Source: Sphingopyxis sp. 113P3 | GTDB lineage: Bacteria; Pseudomonadota; Alphaproteobacteria; Sphingomonadales; Sphingomonadaceae | Direction of reading: 5' to 3' | Assembly: GCF_001278035.1 (NCBI RefSeq) | Contig: NZ_CP009452.1 | Coordinates: forward strand, 1 to 64,000 | Length of the DNA stretch: 64,000 bases | Shown: piece after piece, positions 33,785 through 42,632 of the stretch | Layout of the letters: each line of letters starts with the position of its first letter | How positions within the stretch are numbered: position 1 is the first letter of the stretch | The notes under the pieces: model-generated | Told to the model about the DNA's origin: nothing | The model's input: only the letters and a program-made list of their open reading frames with translations | The model's database searches: none | Program-made: the position numbers and the translations under genes

Positions 33785-34795
33785 ATGAAGCAGCCGTTCA
33801 ACAGGAACCGCGCGCTCGCCGTGGCGGCGGCGCTTGCGGTCGCTGCCGTGCCCGCCACCATGCTTCAAGGAGCGGCGTTCGCGGCGAGTGCTCTGGCGCA
33901 GGAAAACGCGGCCGCGCAGCAACAGGCAGCCGCCGAAAGGCTGCTCGCGTCGCTGAAGCGCCGTACGGGCACGATCCCGATCGATGTTGCGAAGGCCGAC
34001 CTCGTTCTGGGCGACCGTTATTATTTCGTCGGCCGGCAAGAGGCGCGCTCGATCCTCGTCGACATCTGGCGCAATCCGCCCGAAGCCGCCGACAATGTGC
34101 TCGGTATGGTCTTTCCCAAGGGCAAGAGCTTCGTCGATGACACCTGGTCGGCGGTAATCACCTTCGAACGCTCGGGCTATGTTTCCGACGAGGATGCCAA
34201 GACGATCGACTATGACGCGCTGCTCGCCGACATGAGAAAGAGCGATGAGGAGCAGGCCGACACCGTGCGCGCGCAGGGATATCCTGCGGGTATCGTTCAG
34301 CGCTGGGCACAGGCGCCAACCTATGATGCCGCGAAGCACTCCCTCGTCTGGGCGCGTGATATCAAGTTCGACGGCACGGCTGAGGATACGCTCAACTATG
34401 ACATTCGCCTGCTTGGCCGTTCCGGGGTGCTCAGCATGAACATCATTGCCGGCATGAGTCAGCTCGGCGAGGTGCGCGAGGCTGCGAAGATCTTTGCGCA
34501 GGTCGGCAATTTCCGGGCGGGTGCGCGCTACGCCGACTTCGATCCGTCGGTGGACAAGAGGGCCGAATATGGTCTCGCCGGGCTCGTCGCTGCGGGCGCG
34601 GGGGCGGCGGTGGCAAAAAAGGTTGGTCTGCTCGCCCTCCTCGCCAAGTTCGGCAAGCTGATTTTCCTTGCGATCATCGGGGCCTTTGTCGCGCTTCGCA
34701 GCCGTATCGGACGCATCTTCAGGCGCCAGCCGGCTCTCGAGGCATCGGAATGGGACGTCCCGGCCGCGGCTGCGGAGGACGATCCCCAGGCGTAG
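33785..34795 (+). CDS. DUF2167-family membrane protein
   Basis: 336 aa. Signal peptide with two adjacent hydrophobic runs (residues 10-38), then the DUF2167 domain (about 60-285) with KADLVLGDRYYFVGRQEA, WSAVITFERSGYVSDEDA and VWARDIKFDG, and a C-terminal membrane helix (LLALLAKFGKLIFLAIIGAF). Family function is unknown; it looks like an inner-membrane protein with a large periplasmic domain. ATG follows AGGGGGA at 6 nt. Confidence 0.87.
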   Translation: MKQPFNRNRALAVAAALAVAAVPATMLQGAAFAASALAQENAAAQQQAAAERLLASLKRRTGTIPIDVAKADLVLGDRYYFVGRQEARSILVDIWRNPPEAADNVLGMVFPKGKSFVDDTWSAVITFERSGYVSDEDAKTIDYDALLADMRKSDEEQADTVRAQGYPAGIVQRWAQAPTYDAAKHSLVWARDIKFDGTAEDTLNYDIRLLGRSGVLSMNIIAGMSQLGEVREAAKIFAQVGNFRAGARYADFDPSVDKRAEYGLAGLVAAGAGAAVAKKVGLLALLAKFGKLIFLAIIGAFVALRSRIGRIFRRQPALEASEWDVPAAAAEDDPQA

Positions 34796-34847
34796 ACAAT
34801 TCTACCCCGGAACTTCAGCCGGAGACATCGATCGCAAGAGCGTGAGC

Positions 34848-36185
34848 CTATAGCCCGAGCGACAGCCGTGCGAACAGCGTCGCGCCGACTGGCGTCTTGC
34901 CATAGGCGGCATCGAGCGCATCGGGTTTGGCGAAGGCAGCGACGCTCCCGCCCAGCGCAAGGTTGAGCAGGCCGGTGAGCGACATGCGATAGGCATAGCC
35001 TGCCTGGAATTTGGTCACGCGGAACGCAAGGTCGTGCAGCGGGTCGCCATGGTCGGGAAACAGTTCGTCGCTGCGCATATTCTCGATCCGCGCGAACAGA
35101 CTGTGATGGCTGTCGATGTCCCAATTCGCTTCGGCAAGCCAAGCCGTCAGCGTGTCGCCGGGGTCGCGGTTCTTGGCGCTGAACGCCGCCATCGCCGACA
35201 GCCCCTTGGCGTTTGCGAACTGGACGCTTGCAGTGGTGCGATGCTCATTCGCGCCCGCATGCTGGGCCTCAGGCTCCTTCAGCCGCGCGTGGCTGACCTG
35301 GACTGCCCATTCGGGGGACGGCGTCCAGGTTCCGCGAAAGGCCCAGCTGTCGAAGCGCGGGCTTTCGATACCCCAGCGTTCTTCATCGGGTTCGCGCCCG
35401 GTGAACAGCGATGCCTCGAGTTGAGCGTGCGGCGTCTGATAGCCGAGCGTCGCGACGCCGTAGGTGATGTGGGTCGAATCGAACCAGTGGTGGGTGATCG
35501 GCGCCTCGGGATTGTAGCGCGCGCTGGTGCGATGCATGAAGGCGCTGGGGCCGATCGCCGGCTCGCCCACCGGGCCGCCATAAAGGAACAGCCGGCCCCT
35601 CTCCCCGACCATGACGTCGACACGCGCGGCAAGCTCCATGAACAGATCGTGCGGGTGCTGGCGATCGACGAGCGGCACGCCGCCAGCGGTTTCGCCTGTC
35701 GCGAAGAGGTTGGGATAGCCGCGGTTCGCCATTAGCGGCTCAAGGCTCATCATCGACTTGAGCTGGAGGCGGCCCCAGCCGGTCTCCCTTTCGGCCGAAA
35801 GCATCAGCATCGACTGGACATAAGTCTTGTCACCGCCGCGCGGCCCGGACTGATCGCTATAGACGCCCCAGACAAAGCCATGCGCCATCAGCATCCAGTC
35901 ATCTCGGGGGGTGAGGTGGAGGCCGCTGTGTCCGCTCTCGTTGCCAGGTAACCGCGACGTGCCGGATCCTTCGGCCGGCAGCACTGGCCTGCTCCGATCC
36001 ATCACTCCGTGCCCCATCGGCGCATGGTCCATCGCGCCCGCGTGCTCGGGCGCATCGGGCTTGGAAGCGGCCGCAGGCCCTGCATGGCCCGCGTGCGCGC
36101 CGTGATCCTGCGCGGCCGCGGCGAGTGGAACCAGGCTAAAGGCCGCGGCGCCCGCGAGCAGCGATCTCTTCCACGTCATCATCAT
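34848..36185 (-). CDS. Outer-membrane beta-barrel protein with His/Met-rich N-terminus
   Basis: 445 aa. Signal peptide (WKRSLLAGAAAFSLVPLAAA) then a His/Met/Ala-rich stretch (about 25-60: DHGAHAGHAG, EHAGAMDHAPMGHGVMDRS) typical of metal-handling proteins. The rest is beta-strand-rich with alternating hydrophobic residues and a C-terminal aromatic/Leu end (LFARLSLGL), as in outer-membrane barrels. ATG triplet at 36185/36182/36179 after AAGGGA; which is used is unclear. 32 bp downstream of the glutaredoxin-MauE gene. Confidence 0.72.
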   Translation of the reverse strand: MMMTWKRSLLAGAAAFSLVPLAAAAQDHGAHAGHAGPAAASKPDAPEHAGAMDHAPMGHGVMDRSRPVLPAEGSGTSRLPGNESGHSGLHLTPRDDWMLMAHGFVWGVYSDQSGPRGGDKTYVQSMLMLSAERETGWGRLQLKSMMSLEPLMANRGYPNLFATGETAGGVPLVDRQHPHDLFMELAARVDVMVGERGRLFLYGGPVGEPAIGPSAFMHRTSARYNPEAPITHHWFDSTHITYGVATLGYQTPHAQLEASLFTGREPDEERWGIESPRFDSWAFRGTWTPSPEWAVQVSHARLKEPEAQHAGANEHRTTASVQFANAKGLSAMAAFSAKNRDPGDTLTAWLAEANWDIDSHHSLFARIENMRSDELFPDHGDPLHDLAFRVTKFQAGYAYRMSLTGLLNLALGGSVAAFAKPDALDAAYGKTPVGATLFARLSLGL

Positions 36186-36217
36186 CTCGTCCCTTAACAG
36201 CGCAGAAGGCGCGGCCG

Positions 36218-36952
36218 TCAAAGCCATATCCGCATCATCCACGCAGCCATGGCGATCATCATCAGATTCTCGGTCAGCGAGACGAAGCCGAGGGGTACCT
36301 TGCTGCTGCCACCGACGCAGGCGCACTTGATCACGCGTTTGTCGATATAGACCGCCTTCACGACCGACACGGCCCCGATGGTGCCAATGACCCATGCGAT
36401 GGGGATCGACAGCAGCGGCAGCGCATGTGCGGTCATCAACACGCCCGCGAGCCCCTCAGCAAAGGGGTAAATGCGCGCATAGGGGACCCAGCGACGCGCG
36501 AGCAGATCATAGTTCAGGAACATGGTCGCGAACGTGTCGACGTCCTGCAATTTCAGCAGCGCGAGGACGACCATGCTGAAGGAGATGAACCATTCCGCCG
36601 CGCGGATGGTAAAGGCCTGGCCCTCGACCGCAAAGCTGGCGGCGAGCGCCATCAGTGCGGTCATCGCGAACAGCGCGATGACCGGTTTGTAGCTCGTCGC
36701 GTCGGGGTCGGCGACCTTGAGTCCAAAATGGCGGCGCAGATCGTCGTAGCCGCCGATTCGCACACCGTCGATGAAGGTCTGCGGTGTCGTCTTGACGCCT
36801 TGCTCGGCCTTGAACGCGTCGGTCTCCTCGCGCGTCGTCAGCCAGCGGTCGTCGACCGTAAAGCCGCGGCTTTTGAGGAGGTGCTTCGCCTTCAGACCAT
36901 AAGGACAGATATGGTCGGGCATCACCATGCGATAGAGGATTGCCTGTTTCAT
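36218..36952 (-). CDS. Glutaredoxin-MauE/DoxX fusion membrane protein
   Basis: 244 aa. Residues 1-75 are a glutaredoxin domain: ILYRMVMPDHICPYGLKAKH holds the CPYG active site (a monothiol-like variant with a single Cys), and TTPQTFIDGVRIGGYDDL supplies the TxP cis-Pro and glutathione contact. From about 85 on come four hydrophobic segments of the MauE/DoxX type, plus a cysteine pair in IKCACVGG. Probably an inner-membrane thiol-redox device. Its first strand needs the ATG at 36952, which leaves almost no leader behind the promoter. Confidence 0.85.
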   Translation of the reverse strand: MKQAILYRMVMPDHICPYGLKAKHLLKSRGFTVDDRWLTTREETDAFKAEQGVKTTPQTFIDGVRIGGYDDLRRHFGLKVADPDATSYKPVIALFAMTALMALAASFAVEGQAFTIRAAEWFISFSMVVLALLKLQDVDTFATMFLNYDLLARRWVPYARIYPFAEGLAGVLMTAHALPLLSIPIAWVIGTIGAVSVVKAVYIDKRVIKCACVGGSSKVPLGFVSLTENLMMIAMAAWMMRIWL

Positions 36953-36958
36953 GCGGTC

Positions 36959-36990
36959 CTTATAGCGTCCGTACCATGGTACGGAGTCAA
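36959..36990 (-). promoter_or_regulatory. MerR-type promoter and operator of the glutaredoxin-MauE gene
   Basis: On the minus strand TTGACT (36990-36985) and TATAAG (36964-36959) are separated by 20 bases, longer than the usual 17, as MerR activators require. The spacer holds the perfect 18-bp palindrome TCCGTACCATGGTACGGA (36968-36985). From memory it differs little from the Tn501 mer operator. The transcript start is expected within a few bases of the ATG at 36952. Confidence 0.85.
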
Positions 36991-36993
36991 GCC

Positions 36994-37395
36994 ATGTCCT
37001 TCACCATCGGAAAACTTGCCGCCGCAGGCGGGGTAGGGGTCGAGACGATCCGCTATTACCAGCGGCGCGGCCTCATCGGCACACCGGCGCGAAGCAGTGG
37101 CGAAGGCTGGAGCGGAGGCGTCCGCCGCTATGACGAGAACGATCTCAGGCGTCTGAAGTTCATTCGGGCTGCGCAGGCGGCCGGCTTCACCCTCGGCGAA
37201 ATTTCCGAACTGCTCGCGCTGGAGGAAAGCGACGATCGCGTCCGCGTCCGCACGCTTGCCCGCCAGCGAATCGCGGTGCTCGACAAGAAGATCGATGAGA
37301 TGTCCAAAGCCCGCGACGCGCTCGCAAGGCTCGCCGATCAATGCGCAGTGAGCGACACGGGACCCTGCCCAATATTGGCCGCGTTCGAGAGGTAA
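36994..37395 (+). CDS. MerR-family metal-type regulator lacking Cys82
   Basis: 133 aa. MSFTIGKLAAAGGVGVETIR and YYQRRGLIG form the winged-helix start, followed by the dimerisation helix. C117 and C125 (QCAVSDTGPCPI) match the C-terminal metal loop of MerR/CueR proteins, with CueR-like spacing. The position equal to Cys82 of mercury MerR is Arg. It probably activates the divergent promoter. Thiophilic metal or organic ligand cannot be settled from the sequence. Confidence 0.9.
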   Translation: MSFTIGKLAAAGGVGVETIRYYQRRGLIGTPARSSGEGWSGGVRRYDENDLRRLKFIRAAQAAGFTLGEISELLALEESDDRVRVRTLARQRIAVLDKKIDEMSKARDALARLADQCAVSDTGPCPILAAFER

Positions 37396-37454
37396 GGCGA
37401 CGGCGCTGCGTGCAGCCAGAGCCTTGCTCCCTATGGCAACATGGGCGCGCGGCG

Positions 37455-38552
37455 CTAGCTGTGCAGGAAGTGCATCACGTCGCCGTCCTGCACCACATAT
37501 GCCTTGCCCTCGGCGCGCAGCTTGCCGGCCTCGCGCGCCTTTGCTTCGCCGCCGAGCGTTACATAGTCGTCGAAGGCGATCGTCTCGGCGCGGATGAAGC
37601 CCTTCTGGAAATCACTATGGATCTCCCCTGCCGCCTCGGGTGCGGTCGCGCCCTTGTGGACGGTCCACGCACGCGCTTCCTTGGGGCCGACGGTGAAGAA
37701 GGTCAGAAGGTGGAGCAATTCATAGCCAGCCCGGATCACGCGCGCGAGCCCGGTTTCGTGGAGGCCCATTTCTTCAAGGAAGAGCATCCGTTCGTCGGGG
37801 TCCATCCCGACGAGCTCGCTCTCGATCGCCGCGGAAACGATTACCGCCTGCGCGCCTTCGGACTTGGCCCGCGCGAAGACGGCTTCGCTGTGGGCATTGC
37901 CCGTGGCAGCACTCGCTTCCTCGACGTTGCAAACATAAAGGACGGGCTTGGTGGTGAGGAGCTGCGCCTGCTTCAGAATCCGCTCTTCTTCGACATCCCT
38001 GGGCTCGGTGAGTCGCGCGGGCTTGCCGGCGCGAAGCAGGTCGAGCGCCTGACCGAGCACCGATGCCGCCGCCTTGGCTTCCTTGTCGCCACCCGTTGCC
38101 TTCTTCTGAAAGGCGGGAACGCGCTTTTCGAGGCTCTCGAGGTCCGCGAGCAGAAGTTCGGTCTCGACCGTCTCGGCGTCGGCTACCGGGTCGACCTTGT
38201 TCTCGACATGCTGGATGTCGTCATCTTCGAAACAGCGCAGCACGTGTACGATCGCATCAACCTCGCGGATATTGCCGAGGAACTGGTTGCCGAGCCCCTC
38301 GCCCTTCGACGCGCCGCGCACCAGCCCTGCGATATCGACAAAGGCGAGCTGGGTGGGGATGATCTTTTGGCTGCCTGCGATGGCGGCGAGCTTCTCGAGC
38401 CGGTCGTCAGGCACTGCGACATTGCCGATATTGGGCTCGATGGTGCAGAAGGGATAATTGGCCGCCTGTGCCGCCTGCGTCTCTGTCAGCGCGTTAAACA
38501 GGGTGGACTTGCCCACGTTGGGCAGCCCGACGATCCCGCATTTGAAACCCAT
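37455..38552 (-). CDS. ychF: Ribosome-binding ATPase/GTPase YchF
   Basis: 365 aa, Obg-HflX-like family. N-terminal G domain: IVGLPNVGKSTLFNAL (P-loop), NYPFCTIEPNIG (switch), FVDIAGLVRGASKGEGLGNQ (G3), then a coiled-coil insert and the C-terminal TGS domain ending in DGDVMHFLHS. The usual NKxD is altered in this family, which prefers ATP. Universally conserved translation-associated protein. Single gene, convergent with merR. Confidence 0.97.
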   Translation of the reverse strand: MGFKCGIVGLPNVGKSTLFNALTETQAAQAANYPFCTIEPNIGNVAVPDDRLEKLAAIAGSQKIIPTQLAFVDIAGLVRGASKGEGLGNQFLGNIREVDAIVHVLRCFEDDDIQHVENKVDPVADAETVETELLLADLESLEKRVPAFQKKATGGDKEAKAAASVLGQALDLLRAGKPARLTEPRDVEEERILKQAQLLTTKPVLYVCNVEEASAATGNAHSEAVFARAKSEGAQAVIVSAAIESELVGMDPDERMLFLEEMGLHETGLARVIRAGYELLHLLTFFTVGPKEARAWTVHKGATAPEAAGEIHSDFQKGFIRAETIAFDDYVTLGGEAKAREAGKLRAEGKAYVVQDGDVMHFLHS

Positions 38553-38717
38553 GAAATCATCCGATCGATCTGGAAACAGGCCAGCCCCTTAGCGAGGGGG
38601 ACCCGTCATTTCCAGATGCGATGAAAATTCGCTCGCCGCCTCCTGCGGCGCGCGTGTCGCCGCGTCGATGCCCGCCGCGTTGCGGTGGGTTCATCCTTGA
38701 CGGACTAGGGCGTTGCG

Positions 38718-39377
38718 ATGGTCTCGCTCGCCAACTTCGATCGGTTGCGGCCGATCGCCGGCCTCCTGCTGCTGCTCGCGCTCACCGGCGCGTCGCGGTT
38801 TGAAGCAGCAGTGCTCGACGAACTCAACGCGATGCGCGCCGACCCGGGCGAATATGGCGAGCGCCTCCTCGACTATCGTGACCGGTTCGACGGATTGATC
38901 GTCTATGGCGAGAACGGCGAACCGGACGTCCAGACCCGCGAAGGGGTGGGTCCGGTCGACGAGGCGATCACGGCTCTCCGCCGCGTCGGTCCGCTGCCGG
39001 AGCTGTGCGAAGGGCGGCTGCTCGCGCTGGCGGCGGGTGACCATGTCGCTGCCCAATCGCGCTCGGGGGAGGTCGGGCATTATTCGCGCGGTCGCAATCC
39101 GCCCGCGCGGCTCGTGGCACGCGGCGGAGGTCGCTATGTCAGCGAAGTCATCACCTACGGCCACAGCGACCCTGAATCCGTGATACGCCAGCTGCTCGTC
39201 GACGATGGCGTTCCGGGGCGAGGCCACCGTTTTGAACTTCTGTCGGCGCGCTACCGCTATGCAGGCGTTGCTTGCGGCCCGCATCCCCAATGGCGGGCCA
39301 TGTGCGTTATCGAGCTTTCCGAAACGCCTGACGGCAGTGCCCCGCCGCCGCCCCGACGCGACAACGCGGGGTCCTAG
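38718..39377 (+). CDS. CAP/SCP-domain protein
   Basis: 219 aa. A hydrophobic N-terminus (PIAGLLLLLALTGASRF) acts as a signal or anchor. CAP domain: LDELNAMRADPGEYGERLLD at the start, GDHVAAQSRSGEVGHYSRG giving the conserved His, then SEVITYGHSDPESVIRQLLV and GPHPQWRAMCVIELSE. CAP proteins are exported and their bacterial roles are poorly known. It ends 20 bp before the convergent GNAT gene, with a weak CCCCG-TCAA-CGGGG hairpin between them. Confidence 0.87.
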   Translation: MVSLANFDRLRPIAGLLLLLALTGASRFEAAVLDELNAMRADPGEYGERLLDYRDRFDGLIVYGENGEPDVQTREGVGPVDEAITALRRVGPLPELCEGRLLALAAGDHVAAQSRSGEVGHYSRGRNPPARLVARGGGRYVSEVITYGHSDPESVIRQLLVDDGVPGRGHRFELLSARYRYAGVACGPHPQWRAMCVIELSETPDGSAPPPPRRDNAGS

Positions 39378-39396
39378 CCCCCGTCAACGGGGACGG

Positions 39397-39807
39397 CTAA
39401 TCGAGCCACCGGGCAAAGACTTTGACCGGCTGCAATTCCCACCCGAGCCCCTCGTAGAAACCGGCTGCGGGATTGGCGTCGCGCACCATCAGCTCGACCT
39501 TGGGGCATCCGCATTCACGCAGCCAGTCGCGCGCGGCCCCGAGCAGCTGCTGCGCGATGCCGGCGCCGCGGCGATCGGGCCGCACACCCAGATAATAGAG
39601 CCAGCCGCGATGGCCGTCGAAGCCCGCCATCACTGTGCCCATGATCGCCCCTTCCTCTTCGGCGAGCAGGATGGTGGCGGCCTCATGGCCCAGTGCCCGA
39701 GCGAAATCGGCGCGCGCGTCGTTCCAGGGACGTGTCAGTTCACATGCTTCCCAGAGGGCGACGGCTGCGCCGGCATCGCCCGCCGACGCGGGGCGTACCA
39801 GGATCAT
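39397..39807 (-). CDS. GNAT-family N-acetyltransferase
   Basis: 136 aa. Acetyl-CoA binding motif YYLGVRPDRRGAGIAQQLLG (about 71-90) with the R/Q-x-x-G-x-A pattern, and the C-terminal EGLGWELQPV. The substrate is unknown; it resembles small YpeA-type acetyltransferases. Overlaps the upstream pth gene by 4 bp and is therefore coupled to it. Confidence 0.9.
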   Translation of the reverse strand: MILVRPASAGDAGAAVALWEACELTRPWNDARADFARALGHEAATILLAEEEGAIMGTVMAGFDGHRGWLYYLGVRPDRRGAGIAQQLLGAARDWLRECGCPKVELMVRDANPAAGFYEGLGWELQPVKVFARWLD

Positions 39808-40373
39808 GACTGCAGCCTCAACGCGAGATCATTCTGGAACCGCACATCATCGCCTTCGGCGAGCCACGGCGCCTCTGCGGCGATGGCGCCGAGCAGGTCG
39901 GTCAGCGGTTCGACCTCGCTCTTGTGGTAGTTGCCGAGTACATGGCCGGTCACCCGGTCCTTGTGCCCCGGGTGGCCGATGCCGATCCGCACGCGGCGGA
40001 AATCATCGCCGATATGCGCGATCATGCTGCGGATGCCGTTATGCCCCGCCGCGCCGCCGCCGCGCTTCACCTTGACCTTCATCGGGGCGAGGTCGAGCTC
40101 GTCATAGAATGCGGTGACGTCTTGCGGTGTCAGCTTGTAGAAATCCATCGCGGCGCGCACGCTGCGACCGCTTTCGTTCATGAAGGTCGCGGGTTTGAGG
40201 ATCAGCACCCGATCGCGGCCGATGCGGCCGTCCTGCAGCCAGCCCTGGAATTTCTTCGCAGGCGCGCCAAAGCCGTGCATGTCGGCGATAACGTCGACCG
40301 CCATGAAGCCCACATTGTGGCGGTGCATCGCATATTGGGGCCCGGGATTGCCCAGGCCGACCCAGAGCTGCAT
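39804..40373 (-). CDS. pth: Peptidyl-tRNA hydrolase
   Basis: Cleaves peptidyl-tRNA released from stalled ribosomes; 189 aa, standard length. N-terminus LWVGLGNPGPQYAMHRHNVG with the catalytic His in HNVG, then KPATFMNESGRSVRA and DELDLAPMKVKVKRGGGAAG, followed by GHNGIRSM; all are family signatures. Cotranscribed with rplY upstream; a hairpin lies between them. Confidence 0.97.
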   Translation of the reverse strand: MQLWVGLGNPGPQYAMHRHNVGFMAVDVIADMHGFGAPAKKFQGWLQDGRIGRDRVLILKPATFMNESGRSVRAAMDFYKLTPQDVTAFYDELDLAPMKVKVKRGGGAAGHNGIRSMIAHIGDDFRRVRIGIGHPGHKDRVTGHVLGNYHKSEVEPLTDLLGAIAAEAPWLAEGDDVRFQNDLALRLQS

Positions 40374-40399
40374 GATATTGCCTTTCCCGGGGTCCGGAA

Positions 40400-40429
40400 A
40401 AGCCCCTTCCCTTGAGAGGGAAGGGGCTT
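40400..40429 (-). terminator. Hairpin between rplY and pth (partial terminator)
   Basis: AAGCCCCTTCCCT and AGGGAAGGGGCTT form a 13-bp stem with loop TGAG. On the minus strand it is followed by only a short T run, so it could lower read-through into pth or protect the rplY mRNA rather than stop transcription fully. Confidence 0.6.
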
Positions 40430-40441
40430 CGTCCGATTGGA

Positions 40442-41080
40442 TCAGGCTTCGTCGCCGCCTTCGGCTTCGTCTTCACCTGCATCCTTCGTCGTGTCGCCAT
40501 CGCTCGACTTGAGCGCCGACGGGGCGACGATGGTGGCGATGGTGAAATCGCGATCGGTGATCGCGCTTTCGGCGCCCTGGGGCAGCGTCACGTTACTGAT
40601 ATGGATCGAATCGCCGACGTCGAAGCCGGTAACGTCGATCACGATCTCGTCGGGAATCCTGTCCGCTTCGCAGACGAGTTCGAGTTCATGACGAACGATG
40701 TTCAAAACGCCGCCGCGCTTCAGGCCCGGCGAGGCGTCTTCGTTCTGGAAGATGACCGGAACCGCAACCTGAACCTTGGCATCCTTGGCAATGCGCAGGA
40801 AGTCAGCGTGGATCGGGCGATCCTTGACCGGGTGGAAAGCGACGTCCTTGGGCAGCGTGCGAATCGTCTTGCCGCCGACCTCGATCATCACGACCGAGTT
40901 CATGAAGTGACCCGTCATCAGCTGCTTCATCAGCAGCTTTTCCTCGATGTGGATCATCAGGGGTTCTTCTTTGCCGCCATAGACAACGGCGGGGACCCGG
41001 CCCTCACGACGCAGTTCGCGCGAGGCTCCCTTGCCTCCGCGTTCACGCGTCTCGGCCGACAGCACCAGCTGGTCGCTCAT
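40442..41080 (-). CDS. rplY: 50S ribosomal protein L25/general stress protein Ctc
   Basis: 212 aa, the long Ctc-type L25. The N-terminal 5S-rRNA-binding half starts [20 protein letters not shown] and includes [15 protein letters not shown]; the C-terminal half and an acidic tail ([14 protein letters not shown]) follow. ATG 41080 is taken because GGAG then lies 7 nt away; ATG 41083 is one codon earlier. Leads into pth and GNAT. Confidence 0.96.
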   Translation of the reverse strand: MSDQLVLSAETRERGGKGASRELRREGRVPAVVYGGKEEPLMIHIEEKLLMKQLMTGHFMNSVVMIEVGGKTIRTLPKDVAFHPVKDRPIHADFLRIAKDAKVQVAVPVIFQNEDASPGLKRGGVLNIVRHELELVCEADRIPDEIVIDVTGFDVGDSIHISNVTLPQGAESAITDRDFTIATIVAPSALKSSDGDTTKDAGEDEAEGGDEA

Positions 41081-41209
41081 CATTTTTCTCCGAAACAGAT
41101 TGCACAGTCCGCCACGCCTCCAGGGATGACCATGGCGGAAGCGCGGGCGCATAGCGGGCGCCGCGCGAAATTGCAAGGGCGGGCCCGATGACGCGCGCCG
41201 GCGGGGGCC

Positions 41210-42583
41210 TTAGAAACTGAGTTCGCCGTAGATGTTCGACAGGTCCTGCGCCCAGGCTCCCTCGTAGCGATCGAGCAGGTCGTGCGCGGGGGATTTGCCG
41301 CTCTTGGCGATGCGTCGGAGCGGTTCGAGAAAGCCCACTTCATTTTCGCCCATCGAGTTGACTTCGCCGCGTGCGGCGAGGCCCGCCGCGGCGATGTCGA
41401 GAACCTCGTGCGCAAGGTCGCCGATTGTACCGCCGCCGGGGGCGGGGGCGCAAAGGCCGTCCCTCGGCACCGCATCGCGCAGCGCCTGCTGGTCCTCGAT
41501 GCTCCAGCCCTTCACGAGGTCCCAGGCGGCGTCGAGCGCGCCCTGGTCGTAGAGCAGTCCGACCCACAGCGCCGGAAGCGCACAGATGCGGTTCCACGGC
41601 CCGCCGTCGGCGCCGCGCATTTCGAGGAAGCTCTTGAGCCGCACCTCGGGAAAGGCGGTCGAAAGATGATCGTTCCAGTCGCTGAGCAGCGGCAGTTCGC
41701 CGGGGAGCGCAGGCAGTTCGCCCTTCAGGAAATCGCGGAAGCTCTGCCCCGCCGCATCGATATACCGGCCGTCGCGGAAGACGAAATACATCGGAACGTC
41801 GAGCATATAGTCGACATAGCGGTCATAGCCGAAGCCGTCCTCGAACACGAAGGGCAGCATGCCGGTGCGTGCGGGGTCGGTGTCGGTCCAGATGTGGCTG
41901 CGGTACGACATATAGCCGTTTGGCCGGCCGTCAGTGAACGGCGAGGCGGCAAACAGCGCGGTCGCAAGGGGCTGGAGCGCGAGCGAGACGCGGAATTTTT
42001 GCGCCATGTCGGCCTCGCTCGCATAATCGAGATTGGTCTGGATCGTGCAGGTGCGCAGCATCATGTCGAGCCCCATCGTGCCAACACGCGGCATGTGCTC
42101 GAGCATGATCTTGTAGCGGCCCTTGGGCATGCGCGGCAGGTCGTCCCGACCCTTGTCCGGCCACATGCCAAGACCCAGAAAGCCGAGACCGAGTTCGGCG
42201 CCGACTTCCTTGACCTGCTTGAGATGACGGCCGGTCTCGGCGCACGTCTGGTGAAGATTTTCGAGCGGGGCGCCCGACAACTCCAATTGCCCGGCAGGTT
42301 CGAGGCTGATCGCGCCGTCGCTGCCCGAAAGCGCGATCACATTGCCGCCCTCGCAAACGGGTTCCCAGCCGTAGCGCGTGAGCGCCATCAAAAGGTCGCG
42401 TATGCCCCCGGGCTCGTCGTAAGACGGGGCGCTGTGGTCGCTGGTGCGATAGACGAATTTCTCGTGCTCGGTGCCGATGCGCCACATCTCGCGAGGCTTT
42501 TCGCCCTTCGCCATGGGGGCCGCGAGCTGGTCGCGGCTTTCGATGATGGGATCGTTTCGATCTGAAACCTGCCGCGTGCTCAT
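41210..42583 (-). CDS. gshA: Glutamate-cysteine ligase (alphaproteobacterial/plant type)
   Basis: ATP-dependent first step of glutathione synthesis; 457 aa. WRIGTEHEKFVY (about 38-49) and LEPAGQLELSGAPLENLH are substrate and metal sites of the plant/alphaproteobacterial class. GLGMWPDKG and MLRTCTIQTNLDYASEADM follow. ATG 42583 is chosen; a longer frame runs to 42739 without family character. The window's GST and glutaredoxin proteins depend on its product. It lies 49 bp after rsmE. Confidence 0.96.
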   Translation of the reverse strand: MSTRQVSDRNDPIIESRDQLAAPMAKGEKPREMWRIGTEHEKFVYRTSDHSAPSYDEPGGIRDLLMALTRYGWEPVCEGGNVIALSGSDGAISLEPAGQLELSGAPLENLHQTCAETGRHLKQVKEVGAELGLGFLGLGMWPDKGRDDLPRMPKGRYKIMLEHMPRVGTMGLDMMLRTCTIQTNLDYASEADMAQKFRVSLALQPLATALFAASPFTDGRPNGYMSYRSHIWTDTDPARTGMLPFVFEDGFGYDRYVDYMLDVPMYFVFRDGRYIDAAGQSFRDFLKGELPALPGELPLLSDWNDHLSTAFPEVRLKSFLEMRGADGGPWNRICALPALWVGLLYDQGALDAAWDLVKGWSIEDQQALRDAVPRDGLCAPAPGGGTIGDLAHEVLDIAAAGLAARGEVNSMGENEVGFLEPLRRIAKSGKSPAHDLLDRYEGAWAQDLSNIYGELSF

Positions 42584-42632
42584 GCGCGAGCATTTAGGGT
42601 GCGTCGAGCGATCTGACCAGTGGGTGATTGCA

